This document shows positions 9,921 through 19,113 of a stretch of 20,215 nucleotides of DNA, in pieces. A program made the position numbers and the translations under genes. Each line of letters begins with the position of its first letter. Position 1 is the first letter of the stretch. A model generated the notes under the pieces. The model searched no databases. It was given only the letters and a program-made list of their open reading frames with translations, and had not been told where the DNA came from. This DNA is from Synura sp. LO234KE (taxonomy: Eukaryota; Sar; Synurophyceae; Synurales; Mallomonadaceae): positions 1 through 20,215 of the forward strand of contig VKHC01000083.1 of NCBI GenBank assembly GCA_015143735.1, given 5' to 3'.

Positions 9921-10884
9921 TTATTTGCCCCCATCATTGGGGACAGGGCGCAAGTGCACGCGTCCCCTTCTACCAAGCTATTGGTGTTGGGGACGTCCTC
10001 CTTCCTCTTTTGGTGGTAGTAGGTCGGGGGGGGGCGGATACGCACGGATTTATCTCGTCTCACATTGATCTGTAATGATAACTTTTCTACCCTCCCACGC
10101 TGCTGATCCATTAGAATGATTTTCGGAAAAAGCTCAGCATGTAAAACAAATCTCACCACCAGGCAACGGCGTGATGACGAAAAGAACCAACAGCACCAGG
10201 CGAAGCGCGTACCTACGAAATTCTAACGACTTAAGATCATAAAATTCTGGGAGTATTTACCAATCAGATTTATGCCGATGGAAAACATATTGTTTATGAT
10301 AGTCATTGTGGAAAATTAATTTACTTAATACTACCTAGCAAGGCACAAATGGTGATAAAAAGAGTTAAGATTGCCTGAGACTAGTTATAAACGACGATCT
10401 CAAGTATCAAATGTTTTGGACCGCCTTAAACCATTCGATTTAGTTGCCGTAAGAAACGAAACGAAAAAAACATCCCCAATACACACCGATTGCAGAGTTA
10501 TCAACCATTTTGAAAGGCTGTGATTCTCCGGTTTCCCCTTACTCTGAGTGCAGTAAGAATAATCGCTGACGTGGATCTACATCACATTTTCCATAACGCG
10601 ACGATGGGTCGAGGTGAAGACGTTTGCAACACGTGCAAGTCTACAACAAGCCTACAGTGCGAATAATGAGATGATGGATGGACCACTTCCACGCAAGTGA
10701 GAAAACCGCAGCGACTCAGAGGAGAGGGGGGGGACACCAGAGGGACCACGCATCACATTTCGAACTCAAAGAGTCTATCCAGTGCTGCTGCTGACAGATA
10801 TATTACACCGATTTCTTCATATGGAAGGATGGGTGCGCTGTTCTACTTACGAATGGGGGCGACAGCAGTGTTCACATCTGCATA

Positions 10885-13800
10885 TCAACCGCTGCGCAAC
10901 TCGGCCACAATCTTATCATACGTCAACACATCGAACGGTTTCGTGAGCACGTAATTCGCTCCGTGCGCTTTGAAGAACTCGATATCGCTCACCAACACAT
11001 TCCCAGTTAACCCAAATATATAACCCGTAAATCCAGCCTTTCGCATCTCCCTTGTAGCGGTAGGACCATCCATAATAGGCATCACGAAATCCATCATTAT
11101 AATATCATACTTCCCTGTCAATGGTGAGGCAAGTGATTTCAACACCTTATTCAGCGCTTCCTGTCCATCTGCAGCCTCCTCCACAGACTTACAACGACTC
11201 CTCAGTAACCTACTGAGCATTTTACGATTGGACACAGCGTCATCCACAATCAGGACCCGTGGAAGTACTCCCTGCTCATCCATGACTGTGACTGAAACAC
11301 CAGCGCTCACTTGCTTTGACTCCTCGGCTCCACCACTGCACTTTTCTGTATCCGACAGCGACCGCAGTGTCCACAAGTCTTGGCGCTGACACAAGTCTTG
11401 GCGCTGAGATACAGACGGTTTCGAGGAATACAGACCGACCGCTCCGTCTGCAACCGAACTGCACTCTTCGTCGTACCCTTGTGCAATCAACATGGACGCG
11501 TTGTCTTTGTCCCGTGCCATAGTTGAAGTTGAATCATTCCTGTCCCATGACTTCACTTCTTCTCTTTCTGCGTTTTCGTCGGGAGCAACTTTCGCTGTCA
11601 TCCCGTCGTTGTTTTTTTGTGTCCTGGAAGTGACCATTGCGACTGTTACACTTGCCTTACGTCTTCTTCCCATCCCCATATCGCCAGAGGTATATGTAAC
11701 TGTCCTAGGTCTCAAACTGCCCTCGGCGATATATCCGGAGATACCGCTGATCGCCACATAAAATGCATTGACAAAAGGGGAATTGATAATAAGGTGTAAA
11801 AGCAAAAATAATCAAATCAGTATTGACATACAACGATATAGCCATTCATCGCTCTCTGAGAAACACTATGCACAGCCATACGAAGACTGAATGTAACTGA
11901 ACCATTCTACCATATCGAGTCCAAACATTTGATGAAAGCGAAAGCGTTGATAACAGTCATTCATATGCTCCTTCATGTGCAGTGAAGCAAATTAAAATCA
12001 GGGAACATAACCTACATATGTGAAGATACAATGCCCGAGAGTGAGATCAGCGAACCAAAGCCGACCGGATCCGGACTCGTAGGCGCAGTGATGGGCCACC
12101 AGACGGTGAAGGTCGAGCCCAGGTTCTCTCCGCGGGAATCGACGGTAATGCGGCCTCGATGCAAATCCACAATGGCCTTCGAGACTAATTTAAAGAGAAG
12201 AACAATAAACATTACGGGTGGTGAGCGATAGTAAGAGGTATGCAACAACTTGTCAGGAACCTTCCCTTCCAACCAAACATTTCACTCACTGAATAGTCCT
12301 AGCCCGGACCCTCCGCCCGCCTGCAGCTTCTCCGGGTTAAACTGAATCTCTTCGCGAAATAATCGCCTCATATTCTCCTGCAATATGAAAGACACGGACC
12401 ATGGATCAACCAAAAGTAATGATATAGTTATTAATAAAGTATATTATATATTCTAGTATAGGAAGGTGCGCGACAAACAAACAGTTACACGGATACCATC
12501 ATGGTATTGCACTAGCCTGAGGAGGTTGGTACAAACAAGAACAGATATCTTTTGAAAATGTATTGATAATGAAACATGTAATATATTCTTTCATAAAACC
12601 GTTCGCGACAACCAAACAACAACGCGAATGCCATTACGGTTGGCGTGACTTATAGCTATGGAGAGGTAACGGAAAAATGGAGATGTGGCGGGGGAGACCG
12701 AATCCTATTCACACAGAGCTCACGAGTGTGTTGTATATGCACTATCTTAATGGGAGGGTGCAGGTCATTCGCCCGGCCTCACTTGAGTCAATCCTGCCCC
12801 CGTGTCCGTGACGGTGACCTTCACATAGTCCACCATCTCCCTTTCCGCTCCAGCATCCGACCGAACACCCGCGCTGTCTTGCATCTTTATCGGGTACTGT
12901 GTGTCCACTGTAGCCGTGACCGTGACATGGCCGCCGGACGGAGTGAACTTGATGGCATTGGACACCAGGTTGTGTATGACCTGTGACATCTTATGGCGAT
13001 CTACGTACACCATCACATCGCGCCCTCCGCCCCCAACGGCATTCACCGCAGACCGACGTGTTGTTGAAACGTCGTCGAATACGTGGCATGATAATGAGAC
13101 GTTCCTCTGTTTGGCCTAACGCAGCAGAGCAGAGGCACAGCATACCGCCTTACAAAGGAGGTCCAAGCATGATTATCAACACTACAATTGTACTAGTCAC
13201 GACCGTACTACTCGTGCGAGTTAAAATATAGCTGGTGCATGATTATCGAGCGCCATAATCTTTGCTTCAATCAGCACATATTAATACTCTCAATAAATCG
13301 CCTTATATCCGAATATGAACGAACCCAAGAAATATAAAAGTCGGGAAGCGGTAACCACAGCTTTTACCTGAGCCCCAAAAATAGCGGTGGATGCGCAAAT
13401 AAGTTCTTTGGCTGATACGAGTTGACAGTCGAGGGTGAGATTCCCTTCCTCGATCTTACTAAATGTGAGTAAGTCATTTAGAATATTTATTGCGGCGACA
13501 CTTGCAAGCTCGGTAGTTTCGAGGCTGTCTAAAATATCATGATTTTGAGTGAATTTGGGAAGCTCGGTGAGTAGGAATTGTAACCCCATTCGCACCGCGC
13601 TGAGTGGTGTCCGAATCTCGTGGGAAATGTAACGGACGAATTTCTTCTGAACTTTCATATTGTTCTGTTAATAAACAAGTAAATATAATCAAATAGAATC
13701 AGAGGGAACGAGAGTAAGAACACTGTTGCGTGTATTTACAGAGGAGACATTGACGTACCTCGACAAAAAGGTCTCTACGCACTACACCTTGATGAAATAC

Positions 13801-14577
13801 TGATATGAGGACATAAAATAAGCCATATGTGACGTTGTATCCTACTAGAATATCACTTGAAAAACTATTGAAACCAGGTCGTCCATAGGATAACCAAAGT
13901 ATAGCCAACGTTGCAAAGCATAAAACTGAAGAGCATATGTATACACTGCAGAAATACTCATTGGTAGATACGGATCTTATTTTTGATGAGAGTATACCAT
14001 ATTGGTCCCTTATCCATTCAATCGCTATGAACACAAACGCTGCGCCTGTGGCGTACAGAAATACTTCCGCCGCAGTGAACAATAAATTTGATTCAGATTG
14101 AAAAGCTTGCCATATGAACAGATGTTGACTTATGCATCCAAAAATATACCAAATACTACATATCTTTCTCTTAAAAAAATCTCCTCCAGCACTATACAAG
14201 TATCCATATACAACTGATAACATGGCTATCGTTCTGAATTGGTGAACGCAAACAAACATTCGGGCATCGCGTTCAGGTAGAACGAAGGTGAAAATTACAA
14301 TGTCCGGGAATAACAATACAATAACTAGGATCACATTAGAGAGCAAAGCATGATAAGTAATTGCATTTGATCGAGATAGTAAACAATCTCTGAATATTTC
14401 GAGCAAAAACGGGATACTCAGTGAAATACAAGAGCTGAGAATGATTTTGAAGTCGTTGGAACCTAAAGCCATTCTAAGCATTTCGTCCTTGGCCAAGTCT
14501 ATATTTAAAATAAGTGGCATAAATATAATGACAACTTGCGCGGCTACCAAAGATGAATATATTTTAGTGAAATGCAT
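10885..14577 (-). CDS. Hybrid sensor histidine kinase, six exons, 855 aa
   Basis: Exons 14577-13759, 13664-13368, 13115-12783, 12377-12290, 12184-12016, 11746-10885; introns of 94, 252, 405, 105 and 269 bp, phases 0, 0, 0, 1, 2. The spliced length is 856 codons including stop, in frame throughout. Residues 1-273 hold about eight membrane helices (8-27, 44-63, 78-100, 112-130, 139-159, 165-188, 208-229, 241-262). HisKA follows with ISHEIRTPLS (His288). HATPase_c has the N box HNLVSNAIKF (Asn421, Asn425), DTGAG (476-480) and GGGSGLGL split from the rest by an intron. A polar linker of about 150 aa contains an 18-bp duplication. The receiver at 732-855 has DD (737-738), acceptor Asp788 in MMDFVMPIMDGP, Thr816 and Lys838. 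All residues for autophosphorylation and intramolecular transfer to REC are present. No HPt domain is included, so output needs a separate partner. The signal sensed is unknown. It is divergent from its paralogue at 14777. The last two splice junctions are the least certain. Confidence 0.88.
11373..11408. repeat. 18-bp tandem duplication in the kinase linker
   Basis: acaagtcttggcgctgac (11373-11390) is repeated at 11391-11408 with one change in the last base. It lies in frame in the last exon of the 855-aa kinase and duplicates a QRQDL-containing hexapeptide in the linker before the receiver, near residues 682-694. Confidence 0.8.
12430..12655. repeat. Degenerate duplicated segment with palindromes in kinase intron 3
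   Basis: Two related blocks of roughly 80 bp lie about 135 bp apart inside the 405-bp intron 12782-12378. Both read TA-rich, then a cgcgaca core (12469-12475 and 12604-12610), then a-c-rich, then an inverted repeat. In copy 1 the inverted repeat is a clean palindrome at 12493-12507 (ataccat-c-atggtat). In copy 2 it has decayed to gcca...tggc. This could be two old copies of a small non-autonomous element or an intron-internal duplication. Confidence 0.45.
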
Positions 14578-14776
14578 GAATAGAATCGATGGATTCGGAT
14601 GAATAGTCAGTTCAATCGGCTCGACAAAATTAAAAATGCACCGAGGAAACGTGAAAATAGAAACCGGCCAAAAACGCCAATTTTATTTGCTTTTTTTGTT
14701 AGCCAAAAAGCCCCACAACACCCAAATCTGATAATTTCATCTGTTAAATAATACAAATACTTCTAAGTCCTTCATC
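14578..14776. promoter_or_regulatory. Shared divergent promoter of the two hybrid kinases
   Basis: These 199 bp lie between the two ATGs of paralogous kinases that point away from each other. The stretch must hold both leaders and probably both promoters, so shared control is plausible. It is AT-rich, with a purine-rich/pyrimidine-rich switch near 14640-14700. No TATA-like box can be singled out with confidence. Confidence 0.45.
14691..14702 (+). promoter_or_regulatory. T7-G-TTAG element 75 bp before the 772-aa kinase ATG
   Basis: TTTTTTTGTTAG ends at 14702, 75 bp before the ATG at 14777. It is preceded by more T-rich sequence (ttttatttgc) and looks like a polypyrimidine tract with a splice acceptor. 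It matches the element at 7133-7144 in 11 of 12 bases at the same distance from the ATG. A GT at 14651 could serve as donor for a 52-bp leader intron; this is inference. Confidence 0.35.
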
Positions 14777-17095
14777 ATGAAAACGCATTTTTATATATAC
14801 TTAACAATTTTAGTCCATTTAATCATTTCGTTAGTTGTTTACTCATTGACATATCAGAAAATAAAGCAATCCACAAAGGAATCCCCACTAACGCAACTAT
14901 TTGTGGAGAGTGATAGCATCATGTACGCCCTCGTCTGCAACTTAAGCATTAATGCTCCTTTGTTTTTGGAGCTTGTATTAGATGTTGCTTTTGATCGGCT
15001 GAGTCCGGTAAAAGATGATCGCACGGAAAGAGTGCTCATAATGCTCATGACTGCCATTCCAGATTTTATGCTTATACTATTGAAAGATTCACCAAACCTA
15101 CCTTTCCTGTTTTGCACTTTGCACATGTTCCAGTTTGTTGGTTCCTTTTGTTGTGTGCTATCGTTGTGCAATAAAATAATTCCAGATCATTTCACGCATA
15201 ATCGGGTTGTTTTTCTGGCATGGACATATTCCATAACTTGCTTATTCTCCTTATCAGCTTATGGCGCTGGCAAAAATTCATGGGAAAGCATCATTTCGTC
15301 TGCGATCGGTATCTTGAACCAAACCATATTTCCCGGTATCGCGTTGTTGTGGCTGCGTTCATTAGGATTCACAGATTTCAAATCTTTACCGGGTATCGTT
15401 CAGGCTATGAGTATAAATGAGAAATCTGGATTATTATATATCATTACGACCTTTCTTATACTCGGACTTGTCCCAGGTCTTGTTGGAATTCCAAAATACT
15501 TTGAATGGGAGGAATTCAATGAAACACAAATCCTCACGTTTATTTACTCTCTCACTGCATTCATTCTTATTCCTGGCTGTTTACCTGGACGCGTAGCCAG
15601 ACATTTCTACATGAAATCGCAGCTTCAAGCTGATGCTGCACAATCCAGCAAATGGGCGACGCTGCGTTATCTTTCGCATGAGTTGAGAAGTCCGTTGAAT
15701 ATCGCTGCCAACGGAATCAAATTCGCCATGGAAGATTTAGCAGAGGAGGAAGGAGAATCGTTGAATAATCTAAAAGACGTGTATCATGCTTGCACATCAG
15801 CCATACACCTATTAGATGATTTATTAAACGCAGAGAAATTAGAGGCTGGATTGCTTCATATAGTGAAAGATTTTGTCAGTGCTTCTGAGTTGTTGGAAGA
15901 AATTGTCAATCCTCTGAAGGTATATGCGAAGCAGAAAGGTATTGATTTTAAAACTGTCTCATTATTAGAGAGCGATAACAATCCGACGGAGAGGATTGGA
16001 GCACGGATGGATAGGTTTAAAATCGAACAAGTTCTCCGTAATCTTTGTGTGAATGCCGTTAAATTCACTCCTTCCGGTGGAACCGTAACGGTCACCATAC
16101 GGACCGAGACAGTGACAACACCTCTCTCGGACATCTCTCCAACCGTCTCTCCTCCAAACCATCGTCGTTCTGTGCATTCGGAATGCAGTCCTCTAGGAAA
16201 TATCGCGGGTAGTACGGAGTACTTCCTTGTGGAAGTCACGGACACAGGCGTCGGCATTCCTGAATCCCAGAGAGACAAAGTTTTCAAACAGTTCTTTCAG
16301 TTGGACCCAAATAAGTTGCAAGGAGGCGGTGGTTCTGGATTAGGTCTATGGATATCCAAAGAGATCGTCACGAAGCACGAGGGGACACTGACCTTTGCCA
16401 CAGGTCCTGGAAATGTCGGTACCACGTTCACCATTCGATTGCCCGCCACGCGTCAACCCGCTGACTTCCCTCCTTCTGATGTTGAAGTTGGAGCGATAGG
16501 AGAAGGGAATCGAAGTGGACACGAACATGGACATGGACATGGACACAGTGCGGAGACTGGGAATGGGGAACAGTGTACCATGACCATCACTCCAAGAAGT
16601 ATATTCGTACGGACAGTGGGTGAGGGAGATGCAGTGAGACTCTTCGAGCGCGCGGCGTGCAAGAAGAGACTCAAGATACTAGTGGTGGATGACAGCGCCT
16701 TGAATCGGAAATTCATTGTAAAAGTAATCGAGAGGTTTGTAGTAAAGTGCTACAGTGATCGTGAGTTCAATATACCGCTTGAGTTTGCAGAGTGTGAGGA
16801 CGGAGATGAAGCAGTGGAGGTGGTGATGAATAGTATAGCGGCTCACGACCGATATGAAGTCGTCTTTATGGATAATATTATGGTAAGGATGCATGGGCCA
16901 CAGGCTGCCGAGAAGATGAGAGCTGTAGGCTACGAGGGCTTGATAGTGGGTGTGACAGGAAACGTGTTTCTGACAGATGTCGAGAATTACTTGAATTGCG
17001 GTGCGGACTATTTGCTGAAGAAGCCACTAGAATCTAAAGAACTTGTTCCCATATTTGATCGTGCGCTCATGCATTTCAATTTTGATCGGGTTTAG
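14777..17095 (+). CDS. Hybrid sensor histidine kinase, intronless, 772 aa
   Basis: One uninterrupted ORF, ATG at 14777. About eight membrane helices fill residues 1-270 (5-26, 48-70, 86-103, 109-130, 143-163, 170-193, 219-238, 252-270). A short linker leads to HisKA with YLSHELRSPLN (His301). HATPase_c has RNLCVNAVKF (Asn422, Asn426), DTGVGI (from Asp489) and GGGGSGLGL (516-524), with a Ser/Pro-rich insert between N and G1 boxes. A linker with HEHGHGHGH (582-590) precedes the receiver: DD at 638-639, acceptor Asp699 in VVFMDNIMVRMHGP, then VTGN and KKPLE. The Pro that usually follows the acceptor at +4 is Val703, so the acceptor loop is slightly atypical. All catalytic residues for a phosphorelay are present; no HPt domain is included. 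It is paralogous to the divergent six-exon kinase, with the same domain order and a similar sensor. The first third is AT-rich, the rest GC-rich. Confidence 0.95.
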   Translation: MKTHFYIYLTILVHLIISLVVYSLTYQKIKQSTKESPLTQLFVESDSIMYALVCNLSINAPLFLELVLDVAFDRLSPVKDDRTERVLIMLMTAIPDFMLILLKDSPNLPFLFCTLHMFQFVGSFCCVLSLCNKIIPDHFTHNRVVFLAWTYSITCLFSLSAYGAGKNSWESIISSAIGILNQTIFPGIALLWLRSLGFTDFKSLPGIVQAMSINEKSGLLYIITTFLILGLVPGLVGIPKYFEWEEFNETQILTFIYSLTAFILIPGCLPGRVARHFYMKSQLQADAAQSSKWATLRYLSHELRSPLNIAANGIKFAMEDLAEEEGESLNNLKDVYHACTSAIHLLDDLLNAEKLEAGLLHIVKDFVSASELLEEIVNPLKVYAKQKGIDFKTVSLLESDNNPTERIGARMDRFKIEQVLRNLCVNAVKFTPSGGTVTVTIRTETVTTPLSDISPTVSPPNHRRSVHSECSPLGNIAGSTEYFLVEVTDTGVGIPESQRDKVFKQFFQLDPNKLQGGGGSGLGLWISKEIVTKHEGTLTFATGPGNVGTTFTIRLPATRQPADFPPSDVEVGAIGEGNRSGHEHGHGHGHSAETGNGEQCTMTITPRSIFVRTVGEGDAVRLFERAACKKRLKILVVDDSALNRKFIVKVIERFVVKCYSDREFNIPLEFAECEDGDEAVEVVMNSIAAHDRYEVVFMDNIMVRMHGPQAAEKMRAVGYEGLIVGVTGNVFLTDVENYLNCGADYLLKKPLESKELVPIFDRALMHFNFDRV
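16520..16546 (+). repeat. Hexamer repeat encoding a His-Gly run
   Basis: CATGGA is repeated three times (16526-16543) between CAC codons, in frame in the 772-aa kinase. It encodes HEHGHGHGH (residues 582-590) between the ATPase domain and the receiver. Such alternating His could bind Zn, Cu or Ni, or it may simply be a young microsatellite in a tolerant linker. Confidence 0.8.
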
Positions 17096-18489
17096 TATAT
17101 GGCTGTGCAGGCCTCGTTTATCTTTACCTTCGATTATGCCTTGGTAAGAAAATCAGGACATGGTATATGTCAAGTGAAGGATCAGGTCATGGATGACATT
17201 GACGGGATGAAGTGAAAAGTTTTGTAGTAACGTACACGTTTGAGTTCAAGAACTGAATGTACGTGCTGCAACATGCAAATATATGTATACGACCACTCTA
17301 GAAAAAGGAGGAATTTTCCCCCTCCACTTTGTTCTCGTATTTTTACCTATTTTCCCCCTCTACTACTGGTTGAGGAGGAGCGTATAATTGGCTTCTATAA
17401 CCACCTTTATATATGAACTGAATAGCGATGAAAATAAAGGAGACCTGCTGGCGCCCTACTTTCTGCGGACAAAAAATTAGTAGCGAGCTAGTATACATGA
17501 GAGAGTCGCCCCCCCCCCTGCTACTGCATCCTCGTTGCACGCACGCACCTTGTTCTTTTCTAGCTGCTCCTCGCTGTCAGGTACTAACCGCTTGCCAGTC
17601 AATTCACTCCTCTCGATATCCTCATTTTACTTCCTCCTCACAGAAATACTAGTAGCAAGAATTTGTCCTACTTAATCGCCCCAGAGGAACATGCTGGTGG
17701 ACAATGACACCTTTTTCCCCGAAATCATTCATTTTGATCATTATTATTAGTTGTAGAAATGTAAGCACCCGGCTCCTTCTACTCGCCGGCCACGGGACTT
17801 GTTGCATTGGGTAGATTGGTGGTTATATACTAGTTTTTGCCAATGGCTATGCATGACTTTCTTATCTGTCCTTCATATTTACCAGCACTCAGAAATAAAT
17901 ATCTACAATATTTTCGACATCATAAGTTGTAGAAATGACTCAGGACTCTGGACAGAACATGTCAAATAACCGAGAGCCCTCGTTGTACCACCAACTGGCG
18001 AATCCCCTGACCGCCGACGAGTGGGGGGAGAGTGGTAACACGAAGCAATCTCCGCCCGAATGCGTAGTTAAGGCCTCCCGCGGGGATAATTATGGATTAG
18101 TCACATGCTCGTATAACAAAACAAGTTCTTTCTTGCTGTGCCTCGCCTTCATGCGAAATTAATGTTTGCTTACGCAAGCAGCTATTCGTAGTTACGACGG
18201 GACTATTGGTAAGTTTCCCGCGAGAAATCGAGTACTGAACACTGCGCAATCGATGTAACCGGAGTAGGCGATGAAATAGAAATGGAGTAGACATTTCTAC
18301 TGTTTAGCAATTGACAATTATTGAGATGACTGAGAGAGGCTGCTTTTTACTCTTAATACGAATATATGATATATTGATGATCAAAGGACCATTTAAGCTA
18401 ATCTAAGGGAAACGCGCCCTGTTGGTACAAGATGAAGCAAACAAGGTCCTGCTTCAGACTACTTCTGAACGACTATGTCCGTCATCTAA
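17096..18489. other. Intergenic stretch between convergent genes
   Basis: About 1.4 kb holding the 3' end of the 772-aa kinase and of the DUF1275 gene. A 75-codon ORF at 17935-18162 (+) has no domain. A perfect GTAAGT donor lies at 18211, but no acceptor-linked coding sequence follows it. Two copies of attttccccct(c/t) plus tact or cact lie at 17313-17328 and 17349-17364. I see no supported gene. Confidence 0.5.
17313..17364. repeat. 16-bp direct repeat, 36-bp period
   Basis: attttccccctccact at 17313-17328 and attttccccctctact at 17349-17364 differ at one base. They lie in the non-coding DNA downstream of the 772-aa kinase. A ggagg just before the first copy could pair with its cctcc. Confidence 0.5.
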
Positions 18490-19113
18490 CTACACTTCAT
18501 AATCGGAGTAATCTCTGGAGCTCCATCCGTGCCTGCCATCGGTTACAGAGACCCGCGCCCGGAGCATATCTTGCAAGGCGCGTGCTTGACGCAATGCCAA
18601 CGGATCTGCCTCTACTGATACCGTAGAACATCGGCGAACAAACTGTTCATGTGCCGCTCGCTCCTCTTTCTCCTCCGCCTCGGGCCCTTGCTCAACGTTT
18701 CTACGGCTCCCAAACAGATGGCCACGTCGCATGGCTGGGGAAGATACGCGTCTTGCTCCGTCTCGTTTCGGTGTAACGGTTTCTCGTGGGCTACTCCCGC
18801 TCTCCACCGATACGTCTGCGCGATTCACAGGCGACCGGTTGTCTTTGTTTTTCCCAACTTTCACACTTAAGCTGCGAACAAGTTTCGCCATTGGAGTAAT
18901 CTCGGTGCTTACATCACCCAACTCGCCTTTCGTTTCTTCAGCCTTACGGATATATTCCACTGCGGCTTTCAGAGTATCGTCGCGATGTTGTATTTCCTCC
19001 AAGTCTAAAACAGACTTTCCATCGTCTTGAGGTTCAACTACACCCTTGGTGTTCTTATCATGTTTGTGCGATAAAGAGGGTGCTTTACAACGTTGTGCTA
19101 GGGGTACGTCTTC
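18490..19113 (-). CDS. Charged +1-frame ORF directly after the DUF1275 stop, probable cytoplasmic tail
   Basis: About 207 codons open in the +1 frame relative to the DUF1275 exon that ends at 19112, stopping at TAG 18492-18490. It reads as a polar, Lys/Arg/Glu/Ser-rich protein: an acidic coiled segment (EYIRKAEETKGEL), then several RRVSS or SPR-like phosphosites, then a Glu-rich helix and an end in SRDYSDYEV. It has no recognisable domain. It has no good start of its own: the first in-frame ATG after the overlap is far inside. Its GC-rich composition is what the 3' part of every other gene here shows, which argues that it belongs to the DUF1275 transcript. The join could be a +1 frameshift at CTT-TGA, a sequencing indel, or an unusual intron. 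I found no standard intron that keeps the last membrane helix. It may also be a chance ORF. Confidence 0.5.
   Translation of the reverse strand, partial: EDVPLAQRCKAPSLSHKHDKNTKGVVEPQDDGKSVLDLEEIQHRDDTLKAAVEYIRKAEETKGELGDVSTEITPMAKLVRSLSVKVGKNKDNRSPVNRADVSVESGSSPRETVTPKRDGARRVSSPAMRRGHLFGSRRNVEQGPEAEEKEERAAHEQFVRRCSTVSVEADPLALRQARALQDMLRARVSVTDGRHGWSSRDYSDYEV

Larger units (their letters stand above)
8617..10884. other. Long stretch, mostly non-coding
   Basis: 2.27 kb between two genes that converge on it (esterase +, kinase -), so it holds two 3' ends. Apart from the doubtful ORF at 8828-9217 I see nothing with a domain or convincing exon structure. It has GC-rich patches (near 9290-9310, 9480-9520 and 9940-10060), a small hairpin (acgagt, 8-nt loop, actcgt, near 9500-9520) and a short direct repeat at 9860-9920. 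Confidence 0.45.

Noticed and set aside
11870-17112. 12-bp identity between kinase intron 5 (tatggctgtgca in sense) and the sequence just after the other kinase's stop
   Set aside because: A 12-mer match is expected by chance among the many possible pairs in a 20-kb window, and the flanks do not align.
17935-18216. Possible plus-strand first exons with a GTAAGT donor at 18211
   Set aside because: No downstream plus-strand exon with coding character exists before the convergent DUF1275 tail begins.
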